Source: Cellulosimicrobium cellulans
GTDB taxonomy: Bacteria; Actinomycetota; Actinomycetes; Actinomycetales; Cellulomonadaceae
DNA: 64,000 bases
Assembly: GCF_016921195.1 (NCBI RefSeq)
Contig: NZ_JAFGYF010000006.1
Coordinates: 212,286-276,285, forward strand
Direction: 5' to 3'
Shown here: piece after piece, positions 19,735-30,178 of the stretch
How the letters are laid out: each line of letters starts with the position of its first letter
Position numbering within the stretch: the first letter of the stretch is position 1
Program-made: the position numbers and the translations under genes
Notes under the pieces: model-generated
Seen by the model: the letters and a program-made list of their open reading frames with translations, nothing else
Database searches by the model: none
Told to the model about the DNA's origin: nothing

Positions 19735-20136
19735 TCAGCCCTGCGCGGCGGTGGCCCGTGCGCACCCCGAGCACGTGCCGAACAGCTCGATCGTGTGCTG
19801 GATGTCGACGAAGCCGTGCGACGTGCCCACCTGGTTGGCCCACGCCTCGACGGTCGGGCCGTCGATCTCGACCGTGCGGCCGCACGTGCGGCACACGAGG
19901 TGGTGATGGTGCTCGCGCCGCTCGCACCGGCGGTAGAGGTTCTCGCCCTCCTCGGTGCGCAGCACGTCGACGTCGCCGCCGTCCGCGAGGCTCTGGAGCG
20001 TGCGGTAGACCGTGGCGAGGCCCACGTTGTCGCCGCGCGTGCGCAGGATCTCGTGGAGCTGCTGGGCGCTGCGGAAGTCGTCGAGGTCCTCCAGCGCGTC
20101 CGAGACGGCGGCGCGCTGGCGGGTCATGCGCTGCAC
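19735..20136 (-). CDS. zur: Fur-family regulator, probably Zur
   Basis: Metal-responsive repressor of the Fur superfamily, here most likely zinc-sensing because it is cotranscribed with znuACB. The 133-residue protein has the N-terminal winged helix ([27 protein letters not shown] and ATVYRTLQSLADGGDVD) and the metal-binding C-terminal half with HHHHLVCRTCGRTVEID and FGTCSGCA, two CxxC pairs for structural zinc. The GTG at 20136 is chosen because GGAGG lies 6 nt upstream; the ATG at 20127 is 15 nt away. The start lies inside the end of znuB, so translation is coupled. Confidence 0.9.
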   Translation of the reverse strand: MQRMTRQRAAVSDALEDLDDFRSAQQLHEILRTRGDNVGLATVYRTLQSLADGGDVDVLRTEEGENLYRRCERREHHHHLVCRTCGRTVEIDGPTVEAWANQVGTSHGFVDIQHTIELFGTCSGCARATAAQG

Positions 20137-21092
20137 GAGTCACCTCCAGGTGTGCGGTTCGACGCCCCTGAGGGTACGAGGTCGAGCTCGACGTCGTCGG
20201 GGATGTCCGGGTGCGGGTCCCGCGCCACGCGCGGGCGTCGCCGCACCCACAGGGGTCGCAGGACGGCCACGACGAGGTAGGTGGCGATCGCGAGGACCAC
20301 GATGGTCGCGCCGGGCGAGACGTTGTTCCAGTAGGTGAAGGACAGCCCGACGACGCACACGACCACGCCCACGACGGACGCGACGAGCATCGTCCGGCGG
20401 AACGAGCGCGTGACGAGCTGCGCGACCGCGACAGGGACGATCATGAGCGCGCTCACGAGCAGGAGCCCCACGACCCGCATGGAGACCGTCACGGTGAGCG
20501 CGGCGACGACGGCGACGGCGATGTTGAGCGTGCGGACCGGGAGGCCCGACGCCCGCGCGAACTCCTCGTCGTGGCTCACGGAGAACAGCGCCGCGCGCAG
20601 CCCGACCCCGACGAGGAGGATGACGGCGCTGAGCACGATCGTGAGGACGAGGTCCGAGGGCGTGACGGTCGAGATGGAGCCGAACAGGTACTGCATGAGG
20701 CTCCCGGACGAGCCGCCCGCGAGGCTGATGAGCAGCACGCCGCCGGCGATGCCGCCGTAGAAGAGGAGCGCGAGCGCGAGGTCGCCGCTGGTCCGGCCCC
20801 GCTCGCGCACCACCTCGATGGCGACTGCGCCGAGCACCGCCGCGACGACCGCGCCCGGGATCGCGAGCGCGTCGTTCGGGACGACGCCCATCGCGGCGCC
20901 GACGAGCCACCCGAGCGCCACGCCGGTGAGCGCGACGTGCCCGATGCCGTCGCCGAGGAGCGAGAGCTTGCGCTGCACGAGGTAGGTGCCCACCACGGGC
21001 GCGCTGACGCCCACCAGCAGCGCGGCGACCAGCGCGCGCTGCATGAGCGGGTCGGTGAGCATCAAGGAGATCTCGGAGGACAACGTGGTCAT
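20124..21092 (-). CDS. znuB: Zinc ABC transporter permease ZnuB
   Basis: Integral membrane permease of a cluster-9 (zinc/manganese) ABC importer. The 322-residue protein has eight to nine hydrophobic helices beginning [40 protein letters not shown], which is the family signature region, and [15 protein letters not shown] in the cytoplasmic loop that contacts the ATPase. The ATG overlaps the znuC stop by four bases, and its 3' end overlaps the zur start. Metal choice (zinc) is inferred from the Zur-type regulator and the His-rich ZnuA. Confidence 0.94.
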   Translation of the reverse strand: MTTLSSEISLMLTDPLMQRALVAALLVGVSAPVVGTYLVQRKLSLLGDGIGHVALTGVALGWLVGAAMGVVPNDALAIPGAVVAAVLGAVAIEVVRERGRTSGDLALALLFYGGIAGGVLLISLAGGSSGSLMQYLFGSISTVTPSDLVLTIVLSAVILLVGVGLRAALFSVSHDEEFARASGLPVRTLNIAVAVVAALTVTVSMRVVGLLLVSALMIVPVAVAQLVTRSFRRTMLVASVVGVVVCVVGLSFTYWNNVSPGATIVVLAIATYLVVAVLRPLWVRRRPRVARDPHPDIPDDVELDLVPSGASNRTPGGDSCSA

Positions 21093-21919
21093 GAGGCCGT
21101 CCTGGGTGCGTGGCCCGCGGCGAGGTCGGGGTTGAGCGTGTCGGTGAGCCCGGTCTCGGGCCCGGCGGAGCGGTTGCCGACGTCCGCCGGTTCGTGCGGG
21201 TGCAGGTGCTGGTGCGTGGCGCCGGCGTGGGTCGACGACGCGCGGGGCGGGGCGCCGTCGTGCACGACGCGGCCGTGGCGGAGCACGACGGCGCGCTCGA
21301 TGAGCGGGGCGAGCGCCCCGAGCTCGTGGAGCACGACGAGCACGGTGAGCCCGTCGCCCACGAGCCGCGTCATGGTGGTGGCGAACGCCTCCTGGCTGGG
21401 CTTGTCGACCCCCGCGACCGGCTCGTCGAGCACGAGCAGGTCGGGCCGGCGGACCAGGGCGCGCGCGATGAGCACGCGCTGCTGCTGGCCGCCCGACAGC
21501 TCGGCGGTCGAGTCGTCGGCGCGGTCGGCGAGGCCCACGAGGTCGAGCGCCTCCGCCGTGCGGGCACGCCAGCCGCGGGGGAGTCGGAGCCGGCCCCCGC
21601 CGAGGAGGCCGGAGGCGACGACCTCGGACGCCGTGGACGGCATGCCCGACGGTGCGCTCACGCGCTGGGGCACGTAGCCGAGGCGCTGCCAGGGCAGGCG
21701 CGGCCCGAGCGGCGCGCCGAAGAGGTCGACGGAGCCGCGGGACAGGGGGGCGATCCCGACGAGCGCGCGCACGAGCGTCGACTTGCCCGAGCCGTTCGCG
21801 CCGAGGACGGAGACGACCTCGCCGGCGCGAACCGTGAGGTCGATGCCGCGCAGGATCTCGCTCCCGCCGAGGGTCACGTGGACGTCGCGCGCGGCGACGA
21901 GCTCCGGTGCGCCCGTCAT
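21089..21919 (-). CDS. znuC: Zinc ABC transporter ATP-binding protein ZnuC
   Basis: ATPase subunit of the zinc importer. Walker [10 protein letters not shown] near residue 40, the ABC signature [15 protein letters not shown] near 145, Walker B LLVLDEP and switch His in VLHELG are all present. Length is 276 residues. The last 60 residues extend beyond the ABC fold and are rich in His ([15 protein letters not shown]), suggesting a cytoplasmic metal-binding tail. The ATG at 21919 overlaps the znuA stop (ATGA); the earlier GTG at 21925 is less likely. Confidence 0.94.
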   Translation of the reverse strand: MTGAPELVAARDVHVTLGGSEILRGIDLTVRAGEVVSVLGANGSGKSTLVRALVGIAPLSRGSVDLFGAPLGPRLPWQRLGYVPQRVSAPSGMPSTASEVVASGLLGGGRLRLPRGWRARTAEALDLVGLADRADDSTAELSGGQQQRVLIARALVRRPDLLVLDEPVAGVDKPSQEAFATTMTRLVGDGLTVLVVLHELGALAPLIERAVVLRHGRVVHDGAPPRASSTHAGATHQHLHPHEPADVGNRSAGPETGLTDTLNPDLAAGHAPRTAS

Positions 21920-22902
21920 GAGCACGTGAGGCCGGAGGTGAGCGCCTCGAGGTTGGACTCCATGACCTCACGGTAGTCCGTCGCGCCGTCCGCGAGGCTC
22001 TCGAGCGGGTCGAGGAGAGCGGTCTCGACGCCGAGGTCGTCGGCGAGCGTCTGGGTGACCTTGGGGCTGACGAGCGTCTCGAAGAAGAGCGTGGTCACGC
22101 CGTTCTCCCGGACGACCTCGCCCACCTGGCGCAGGCGCGCGGGCGACGGCTCGGCCTCGGGGTCGATCCCCGAGATGCCGACCTGGTGCAGGTCGTAGCG
22201 CTCCGCGAGGTAGCCGAACGCCTCGTGCGACGTCACGAGGGTCGCGCCCGCGCACGGTTCGAGCGCCTGTGCGTACTCGGCGTCGAGGTCGTCGAGGTCC
22301 GCGGTGAGGGCCGCGGCCCCGGCCGCGTAGTCGTCCGCGTGGTCGGGGTCGATCGCCGAGAGCTCGTCCGCGACGGCGTCGCCGACGGCGGCGAGGCGGG
22401 TCGGGTCGAGCCAGAAGTGCGGGTCCGTCGGGCCGTGGTCGTGGCCGTCGCCGGACTCGTCCGCGTGCTCGGCGTGCTCCTGCGCGCTCTCGTCGGCGTG
22501 CGCGTCCTCACCCGGGTGCTCCTCGAGCCCCGCCGACCCGGCGGCGTCGACCACGTGCTCCGGGGCGCGCTGCTCGATGCCCTCGTCGACCGCGGGCTGG
22601 AAGCCCGAGAGGTAGACGACGAGGTCGGCGTCGCCGATCGAGCGCACCTGGGCGGGTGCGAGCTCGAGGTCGTGCGGCTCGGCCGCGGGCGGGGTGAGGT
22701 TGGAGACGTCGACGTGCTCGCCGCCGACCTGCTCGACGACGTACTGGAGCGGGTAGAACGACGCGAGCACCTGGAGCCGCCCGTCGTCTCGGCCTCCTGG
22801 GCCGCCGCCGTCCCCGGGGGAGCACGCCGCGGCGAGGGCGACCGTGGCGAGGGCGGCGGTGGTGGCGAGGGCGCGACGGCGCAGGGCGGGGGAGCGGTGC
22901 AT
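21916..22902 (-). CDS. znuA: Zinc-binding lipoprotein ZnuA
   Basis: Substrate-binding protein of the zinc importer, tethered outside the membrane. A signal peptide ends in the lipobox ALAAAC with Cys27. The mature part has the cluster-9 fold: ASFYPLQYVVEQVGGEHV, EPHDLELAP (first metal His), DPHFWLDP (second), VTSHEAFGYLAERYDL (third) and FFETLVSPKVTQTLADDLG. Between the first and second metal ligands lies a His/Asp/Glu-rich loop (about 140-170, HAEHADESGDGHDHG), typical of zinc-specific ZnuA. The ATG at 22902 is supported by a GACACT -10 box 6 nt upstream. First gene of znuACB-zur-dedA. Confidence 0.94.
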   Translation of the reverse strand: MHRSPALRRRALATTAALATVALAAACSPGDGGGPGGRDDGRLQVLASFYPLQYVVEQVGGEHVDVSNLTPPAAEPHDLELAPAQVRSIGDADLVVYLSGFQPAVDEGIEQRAPEHVVDAAGSAGLEEHPGEDAHADESAQEHAEHADESGDGHDHGPTDPHFWLDPTRLAAVGDAVADELSAIDPDHADDYAAGAAALTADLDDLDAEYAQALEPCAGATLVTSHEAFGYLAERYDLHQVGISGIDPEAEPSPARLRQVGEVVRENGVTTLFFETLVSPKVTQTLADDLGVETALLDPLESLADGATDYREVMESNLEALTSGLTCS

Positions 22903-22908
22903 AGCCCC

Positions 22909-22938
22909 AGTGTCCGCCTTCTTGAGAATGGATGTCAA
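22909..22938 (-). promoter_or_regulatory. znuA promoter with a candidate Zur box
   Basis: On the minus strand TTGACA (22933-22938) is followed after 18 nt by GACACT (22909-22914) and, 6 nt later, the znuA ATG. This is a near-consensus promoter with a leaderless start. The imperfect palindrome TGAGAATGGATGTCA (22923-22937) lies across the -35 and spacer and matches the TGAAAATGATTTTCA-type actinobacterial Zur consensus, as I remember it, at 11 of 15 positions. On the other strand TACGCT (22971-22976) could be the -10 of glyS. Confidence 0.6.
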
Positions 22939-23062
22939 AACCGTTCCCGGTGAGGCCGGTCACGGCCGGGTACGCTGGTCGGTCGGCGCCCGTGCGGGCG
23001 CCGCCCACCCGTCCAGCCCCCACGAGCCACGTGCGGGGCCGTGAGCACCAGGAGTGATGTCC

Positions 23063-24460
23063 GTGGCCGCAGCGCCCTCAACCACCGCCCGTCTCGACGC
23101 CGTCGTCTCCCTCGCCAAGCGGCGCGGGTTCGTCTTCCCCTCGGGCGAGATCTACGGCGGTACCCGCTCCGCGTGGGACTACGGGCCCCTGGGCACCGAG
23201 CTCAAGGAGAACATCAAGAAGCAGTGGTGGCGGGCGATGGTCACGAGCCGCGACGACGTCGTGGGCCTCGACTCGTCCGTGATCCTCCCGCGCCAGGTGT
23301 GGGTCGCCTCGGGCCACGTCGGCGTCTTCACCGACCCGCTCACGGAGTGCCTGCACTGCCACAAGCGGTTCCGCGAGGACCAGATGATCGAGGAGTTCGA
23401 GGAGAAGAAGGGCCGCGCGCCCGAGGGCGGCCTCGCCGAGATCGTGTGCCCCAACTGCGGCACCCGCGGGCAGTGGACCGAGCCGCGCGACTTCAACATG
23501 ATGCTCAAGACGTACCTCGGCCCCGTCGAGGACGAGTCCGGCCTGCACTACCTGCGGCCCGAGACGGCGCAGGGCATCTTCGTGAACTTCGCCAACGTCA
23601 TGGGCGCGAGCCGCAAGAAGCCGCCGTTCGGCATCGGCCAGATCGGCAAGTCGTTCCGCAACGAGATCACGCCCGGGAACTTCATCTTCCGCACGCGCGA
23701 GTTCGAGCAGATGGAGATGGAGTTCTTCGTCGAGCCGGGCACGGACGCCGAGTGGCACCAGTACTGGATCGACACGCGCACCGACTGGTACGTCGACCTG
23801 GGCATCGCACGCGACAACCTGCGTCTGTACGAGCACCCGCAGGAGAAGCTGTCGCACTACTCGACCCGCACGGTCGACATCGAGTACCGCTTCGGGTTCT
23901 CCGGCTCGGAGTGGGGCGAGCTCGAGGGCATCGCGAACCGCACCGACTTCGACCTCAAGACGCACGCCGAGCACTCCGGCAAGGACCTGTCGTACTTCGA
24001 CCAGACGAAGAACGAGCGGTGGGTGCCCTACGTCATCGAGCCGGCCGCGGGCCTGACGCGCTCGCTCATGGCGTTCCTCGTCGAGGCGTACACCGAGGAC
24101 GAGGCGCCGAACGCGAAGGGCGGCGTGGACACGCGCACGGTCCTGCGCCTCGACCACCGCCTCGCGCCGGTCAAGGCCGCCGTGCTCCCGCTGAGCCGCA
24201 ACGAGCAGCTCTCGCCCAAGGCGAAGGACCTCGCGACCGAGCTCCGCAAGTACTGGAACGTCGACTTCGACGACGCCGGCGCCATCGGCCGCCGGTACCG
24301 CCGCCAGGACGAGATCGGCACGCCGTTCTGCATCACCGTGGACTTCGACACGCTCGACGACCAGGCCGTGACGATCCGCCACCGCGACTCGATGAGCCAG
24401 GAGCGCGTCGCCCTGGACAAGGTCACCGAGTACCTCGCCGGGCGCCTGCTCGGCGCCTGA
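23063..24460 (+). CDS. glyS: Glycine-tRNA ligase (single-chain, dimeric type)
   Basis: Class II aminoacyl-tRNA synthetase charging tRNA-Gly. This is the homodimeric type, not the bacterial alpha2-beta2 form. It opens with [23 protein letters not shown], has motif 2 around [33 protein letters not shown] and motif 3 toward [13 protein letters not shown], then a C-terminal anticodon-binding domain. An insertion with CLHCHKRF and CPNCGTRG forms a zinc-ribbon-like element. The GTG at 23063 is chosen because AGGAG ends 8 nt upstream; the ATG at 23057 is too close to it. 465 aa. Divergent from znuA. Confidence 0.96.
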   Translation: MAAAPSTTARLDAVVSLAKRRGFVFPSGEIYGGTRSAWDYGPLGTELKENIKKQWWRAMVTSRDDVVGLDSSVILPRQVWVASGHVGVFTDPLTECLHCHKRFREDQMIEEFEEKKGRAPEGGLAEIVCPNCGTRGQWTEPRDFNMMLKTYLGPVEDESGLHYLRPETAQGIFVNFANVMGASRKKPPFGIGQIGKSFRNEITPGNFIFRTREFEQMEMEFFVEPGTDAEWHQYWIDTRTDWYVDLGIARDNLRLYEHPQEKLSHYSTRTVDIEYRFGFSGSEWGELEGIANRTDFDLKTHAEHSGKDLSYFDQTKNERWVPYVIEPAAGLTRSLMAFLVEAYTEDEAPNAKGGVDTRTVLRLDHRLAPVKAAVLPLSRNEQLSPKAKDLATELRKYWNVDFDDAGAIGRRYRRQDEIGTPFCITVDFDTLDDQAVTIRHRDSMSQERVALDKVTEYLAGRLLGA

Positions 24461-24489
24461 CGCGTCACCGGCTCGGCGCGCCGGGCATG

Positions 24490-24525
24490 CAGGAGGGGCG
24501 GGACCGTACGGTCCCGCCCCTCCTG
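24490..24525 (+). terminator. Terminator after glyS
   Basis: Perfect 36-nt palindrome with arms starting CAGGAGGGGCGGGACCGT, 30 nt after the glyS stop. It may also serve the small minus-strand gene that ends at 24566. Confidence 0.85.
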
Positions 24526-24565
24526 TCGCGTCTCGTCGGGACGCGTCGCCCCCTGCGGCCTCGCG

Positions 24566-24724
24566 CTAGCGGGCCGCCCCCTTAGCCCTGTTGAGAAGGC
24601 CGATCACCAGGCTCACGACGAGCACGATGATGCCGATCCAGATGAGGATCTTCGCGGCCTCGATGGCGACGCCGAGGATGAGGAGCACGGCGCCGACGAT
24701 GACCAGGATGAGCCAGAGAGGCAT
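24566..24724 (-). CDS. Small hydrophobic membrane protein
   Basis: 52-residue protein made almost entirely of two membrane helices (PLWLILVIVGAVLLILGVA and IWIGIIVLVVSLVIGLL) with a short basic end, NRAKGAAR. AAAGGGA lies 5 nt before the ATG, a good ribosome binding site, so it is likely a real gene despite its length. It resembles the short, unnamed hydrophobic proteins common in actinobacteria. No function can be given. Confidence 0.75.
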   Translation of the reverse strand: MPLWLILVIVGAVLLILGVAIEAAKILIWIGIIVLVVSLVIGLLNRAKGAAR

Positions 24725-24850
24725 GTCGTCCCTTTCGTCCGTGTCCGGCCCGTATTGCCGGACCTCCTCAACGTTGCCACGACCGTCTCCCGCTCGCTCG
24801 TCGAAACGGGGCTCGCCGTGCACCAGGAGCCGGGTGTGACAATGGAGCGC

Positions 24851-26077
24851 GTGACTGCACCCGCTCCTGCCCTCAGCACGACGACCGACCGCCCCGACCC
24901 GGGGACCGGTCCGCTCGTGCCGCCGCTGCGGATCGGCCCGATCGTCGTCGAGACGCCGGTCGTCCTCGCCCCGATGGCGGGCGTCACGAACCGCGCCTTC
25001 CGCACGCTGTGCCGAGAGGCCGGCGCCTCCGGCGGCGACGACCCCGGTCTGTACGTCGCCGAGATGGTCACGAGCCGCGCGCTCGTCGAGCGCAACCCCG
25101 AGGCGCTGCGCATCGTGACGTTCGGCGCGGACGAGTCGCCGCGGTCCGCGCAGGTGTACGGCGTGGACCCGGCGACCGTGCGGGAGGCCGTGCGCATCAT
25201 CGTCGCCGAGGACCGCGCCGACCACGTCGACCTGAACTTCGGCTGCCCCGTGCCCAAGGTGACGCGCAAGGGCGGAGGAGCGGCCCTGCCCTGGAAGCGG
25301 GACCTCTTCACGGCGATCGTGCGGGGCGCCGTCGAGGCGGCCCGCCCGTACGGGGTGCCGGTCACCGTGAAGATGCGCAAGGGCATCGACGACGACCACC
25401 TCACCTACCTCGAGGCGGGCAGGATCGCCGAGGGACTGGGTGTCGCCGCGGTCGCGCTGCACGCGCGCACGGCCGCCGAGCACTATTCCGGCACCGCGGA
25501 CTGGGCCGCGATCGCGCGCCTCAAGGAGGCCGTGACGAGCGTGCCCGTGCTCGGCAACGGCGACATCTGGTCCGCCGAGGACGCCGTCCGCATGGTGCGC
25601 GAGACGGGCTGCGACGGTGTCGTCGTCGGCCGCGGCTGCCAGGGGCGGCCGTGGCTCTTCGCCGACCTCGCCGCCGCGTTCGCGGGCCGGCCCGAGCGCG
25701 TGCGCCCCGGGCTGCGTGAGGTGGCCGGCACGATCTACCGCCACGGCGAGCTCATGATCGACTACTTCGACGGTGACGAGGGCAAGGGCATGCGCGACCT
25801 GCGCAAGCACATGGCGTGGTACCTCAAGGGCTACGCCGTCGGGGGCGACGCACGCCGCGCGCTCGCGATGGTCTCGACGCTCGCCGAGCTGCGCGCGCTG
25901 CTCGACGACCTCGACCAGGACGCGCCCTACCCGGGCGAGGCCGCCGAGGGGCAGCGCGGTCGTGCCGGGTCCCCCAAGACGCCGCACCTGCCCTACGGCT
26001 GGCTGGACTCGCGCGAGCTCGACGCCGAGCACGAGGAGCGCCTGCGCGAGGCCGAGCTGAGCGTCTCCGGCGGCTGA
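24851..26077 (+). CDS. dusB: tRNA-dihydrouridine synthase, DusB-like
   Basis: FMN-dependent enzyme that reduces uridine to dihydrouridine in the tRNA D-loop. The TIM-barrel N-terminal part contains VLAPMAGVTNRAFR (FMN site), VDLNFGCPVPKVTRKGGGAAL with the catalytic Cys, KMRKGIDDDH, ALHARTAAEHYSG and VPVLGNGDIWSAEDA, then VVGRGCQGRPWLF. The C-terminal helical domain contains LRKHMAWYLKGY, typical of bacterial DusB. The GTG at 24851 follows GACAAT by 7 nt, as in leaderless genes; the ATG at 24842 is an alternative. 408 aa. Confidence 0.94.
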   Translation: MTAPAPALSTTTDRPDPGTGPLVPPLRIGPIVVETPVVLAPMAGVTNRAFRTLCREAGASGGDDPGLYVAEMVTSRALVERNPEALRIVTFGADESPRSAQVYGVDPATVREAVRIIVAEDRADHVDLNFGCPVPKVTRKGGGAALPWKRDLFTAIVRGAVEAARPYGVPVTVKMRKGIDDDHLTYLEAGRIAEGLGVAAVALHARTAAEHYSGTADWAAIARLKEAVTSVPVLGNGDIWSAEDAVRMVRETGCDGVVVGRGCQGRPWLFADLAAAFAGRPERVRPGLREVAGTIYRHGELMIDYFDGDEGKGMRDLRKHMAWYLKGYAVGGDARRALAMVSTLAELRALLDDLDQDAPYPGEAAEGQRGRAGSPKTPHLPYGWLDSRELDAEHEERLREAELSVSGG

Positions 26078-26112
26078 CGCCCGGTCGGACGGAGACGAGT
26101 GAGGGGACTGCG

Positions 26113-26784
26113 GTGCGGTTCGCGGGCCGGTCGTCGTGGCGCCTGTCGGTGTCCGACAGCGCGGACCTCGACCTCCTCGTGCGGGTCCGCGACGCGCTCG
26201 GGCTCGTCGTCGCGGCCGACGACGCGCCGCCGCGCTGCGAGCCCGGACCGCCCGACCGGTCGGCGCTGCTCCCTGCGGAGGGACGCGACGCCGCGGCACG
26301 GCGGTGGCTCGCCTGGTGGCGCGCGGCCCTCGCGCTCGACGCCGCCGGCCGGACCGAGGAGCCTCCACCGGGTGAGGAGGCGTTCCTCGCCTGGGTCCGC
26401 GCGCGGTCCGTCGCGTGGGACGCCGTCGGCTCACCGCCCGCGTTCGCGGCGCTGGGCGACGCGCCCGCGCTGCGCGACGCCGTCGTGCACCTGTTCCCCG
26501 AGGCGCGCCGCGCCCTCGCTGCGCGCGAGGCGGACCGCGCGAGGAGGCTGCACCGACGAGCGGAGGCAGACGACCGTCGCGCGCTCGCCGAGGACGTGGC
26601 CCGCACGCACGGCGTCGGGATCGGTGACGTCCGCGGTGCCCTGCTCGTGGTCTCGGTCGCAGGACCGTGGTGGCGCATCGTCGCGCCGGGGGCGGTCGTG
26701 TGCTCCGCGTCCGACTACGCCGACGACGCGGCGTTCGCCACCGAGGTCGTCCGCGCCGCGTTCGAGTCCGGGCTGCGGGCATGA
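26113..26784 (+). CDS. Hypothetical protein
   Basis: Not recognised. 223 residues, without signal peptide, membrane segment or cysteine cluster. It is predicted mostly helical, with a Trp/Ala-rich middle (RRWLAWWRAALALDAAG) and an Arg/Glu-rich helix (ARRALAAREADRARRLHRRAEADDRR). The C-terminal third (DVRGALLVVSVAGPWWRIVAPGAVVCSASDYADDAAFATEVVRAAFESGL) looks like a compact beta-rich domain. The GTG at 26113 has GAGGGG 6 nt upstream. It follows dusB by 35 nt and may be cotranscribed. Codon use matches its neighbours. Confidence 0.7.
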   Translation: MRFAGRSSWRLSVSDSADLDLLVRVRDALGLVVAADDAPPRCEPGPPDRSALLPAEGRDAAARRWLAWWRAALALDAAGRTEEPPPGEEAFLAWVRARSVAWDAVGSPPAFAALGDAPALRDAVVHLFPEARRALAAREADRARRLHRRAEADDRRALAEDVARTHGVGIGDVRGALLVVSVAGPWWRIVAPGAVVCSASDYADDAAFATEVVRAAFESGLRA

Positions 26785-26786
26785 CG

Positions 26787-26816
26787 ACGGCCGGGGCCCC
26801 GGAGGGCCCCGGCCGT
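26787..26816 (+). terminator. Bidirectional terminator hairpin
   Basis: ACGGCCGGGGCCC and its complement form a perfect 13-bp stem with the loop CGGA. It sits between the dusB-side gene ending at 26784 and the convergent GH13 gene ending at 26843, so it can stop both. Confidence 0.8.
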
Positions 26817-26842
26817 GCTCGAGTGCGGTGTCGGCCGCGCGG

Positions 26843-28690
<1,848 letters not shown>

Positions 28691-28779
28691 CGAGCTGTCG
28701 GTCCTCACGTGCGGGGTTTCAGGTGTTCTCAGGGGGTTCACTCGGCAGGCGGAGCGGGGGTGACGCCGACCCTCCGTCG

Positions 28780-28794
28780 AGTGTAAGCGCTTGC
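28780..28794 (-). promoter_or_regulatory. LacI-type operator over the -10 of the alpha-glucosidase gene
   Basis: GTAAGCGCTTGC (28783-28794) is a near-palindrome with the centre AAGCGCTT, matching the classic LacI-family operator. On the minus strand it overlaps TACACT (28780-28785), a plausible -10, so a bound repressor would block transcription of the GH13 gene. It shares the form GYAA-N4-TTGC with the two sites before malE. Confidence 0.7.
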
Positions 28795-28880
28795 GGTGGC
28801 GGGGCGACGGCCGCCCGCGACGGGCGCGGCGGACGCGTCGACGACGCCGCGGCGTGCGTCGTGCTGTGTTCGTGCTGCCG

Positions 28881-29918
28881 TCAGGCGGTGGACGAGGCCG
28901 TCGCCGGGGCGGCGCCCGTGGAGTCGCGGACGATGAGCTCCGGCTGGAAGAGGAGCTCGGTGCGCGGCGCGCGCTCGCCCGCGATCTCCGTGAGCAGCGC
29001 GCTCACGGCGGCGTGCGCCATCGCGTTCACCGGCTGGCGCACCGTGGTCAGCGGCGGGTCGGTGAACGCGATGAGGGGCGAGTCGTCGTAACCGAGCACC
29101 GACACGTCCTGGGGCACGCGCAGCCCTCGCGAGCGCGCGGCGCGGATCGCGCCGAGCGCCATGAGGTCGGAGCCGCAGACGATCGCGGTGTGGCCCGAGT
29201 CGATGAGCTCGCCGCCCGCCGCCTGGCCGCCCTCGACGGTGTACAGGGTGACGACGACGTGCTGCGCCGCCTCGGACTCGTCGGCCACGAGCCCGTGCCG
29301 CACGAGCGACTCGGCGAAGCTCGCGAGCTTGCGCTGGGCGGGGACGAACCGGTCCGGCCCGATCGCGAGCCCGATGCTGCGATGGCCGAGCGAGACCAGG
29401 TGGCGCACCGACAGCTCGACGCTCGCGACGTCGTCGGGCGAGACGAACGGCGCGTCGATGCCCTCGGCGAAGCCGTTCACCAGCACGATCGGGATCCCGC
29501 GGCTGCGCAGGCGCTCGTAGCGCTCGTGGCTCGCCTGCGTGTCGGCGTGCAGGCCCGAGACGAAGACGATGCCGTCGACCGCGTGGTCCATGAGCATGTC
29601 GACGTAGTCGTCCTCGGTCGTGCCGCCGGGCGACTGCGTGCACAGCAGCGGCGTGTACCCGTGCTCCGACAGGAGCGACTCGATCGTCTGGGCGAACGCG
29701 GGGAAGACGGGGTTCGTCAGCTCGGGGACGACGAGGCCGACGAGGCCGGCGGAGCGGGTGCGCAGCGTCGAGGGACGTTCGTAGCCCAGCACGTCGAGCG
29801 CGGCGAGGACCGCCTGGCGGGTCTCGCTCGCGACGCCGGGCTTCCCGTTGAGCACGCGCGAGACCGTCGCGGTGGAGACGCCGGCCTGGGCGGCGAGATC
29901 GCTGAGACGGGTGCGCAC
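28881..29918 (-). CDS. LacI-family regulator of the maltose/maltodextrin locus
   Basis: 345-residue repressor with an N-terminal LacI HTH (RLSDLAAQAGVSTATVSRVLNGKPGVASETR) and hinge, then a periplasmic-binding-protein-like effector domain. It ends in a short Thr/Ala tail. It lies between the alpha-glucosidase gene, which it faces from upstream, and malE, from which it diverges. Three similar operator half-site pairs (GYAA-N4-TTGC) flank it, so it most likely represses both sides until maltose or maltodextrin is present. The GTG at 29918 is supported by a -10 box 7 nt upstream. Confidence 0.9.
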   Translation of the reverse strand: MRTRLSDLAAQAGVSTATVSRVLNGKPGVASETRQAVLAALDVLGYERPSTLRTRSAGLVGLVVPELTNPVFPAFAQTIESLLSEHGYTPLLCTQSPGGTTEDDYVDMLMDHAVDGIVFVSGLHADTQASHERYERLRSRGIPIVLVNGFAEGIDAPFVSPDDVASVELSVRHLVSLGHRSIGLAIGPDRFVPAQRKLASFAESLVRHGLVADESEAAQHVVVTLYTVEGGQAAGGELIDSGHTAIVCGSDLMALGAIRAARSRGLRVPQDVSVLGYDDSPLIAFTDPPLTTVRQPVNAMAHAAVSALLTEIAGERAPRTELLFQPELIVRDSTGAAPATASSTA

Positions 29919-29925
29919 ATGGGGA

Positions 29926-29931
29926 AGCGTA
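29926..29931 (-). promoter_or_regulatory. Putative leaderless -10 box of the lacI-type gene
   Basis: Minus-strand TACGCT, 7 nt before the GTG at 29918; no ribosome binding site is seen. Confidence 0.5.
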
Positions 29932-30041
29932 GGGGACACCGGACCTCCTCGTCCTGGTCGTCCGACCGGCGAGCCGCGAATCTCCGTGGAGGCGCGCGGA
30001 CCCGTCGACCGGGGGAGGCGGGTGGGCGCCGGGCGGCGCCC

Positions 30042-30104
30042 TGCAATGCGTTGCATGAAAGTTACCGCAACGACTTGCATCGGTGCCACCTCGCGCTCTA
30101 CGGT
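30042..30104 (+). promoter_or_regulatory. malE promoter with two LacI-type operators
   Basis: Operator 1 is TGCAATGCGTTGCA (30042-30055, perfect TGCAA arms). Operator 2 is GCAACGACTTGC (30067-30078). Their centres are 24 nt apart. Operator 2 overlaps a candidate -35, TTGCAT (30075-30080), which is 18 nt from the -10-like TACGGT (30099-30104). Repression by occlusion of the -35 is the simple reading. The malE leader is then about 70 nt and has its own ribosome binding site. Confidence 0.65.
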
Positions 30105-30178
30105 CGTCGCATCAGGGCCCGGCACGACACCACGGTCAGTCGGACCACCACCCATCACGACACGCTTGGAGTGACCCG

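Noticed and set aside
22903..22938. Extended znuA start giving TSILKKADTGA before the signal peptide
   Set aside because: It would run through the promoter and Zur-like site; the lipoprotein signal begins at the ATG at 22902.
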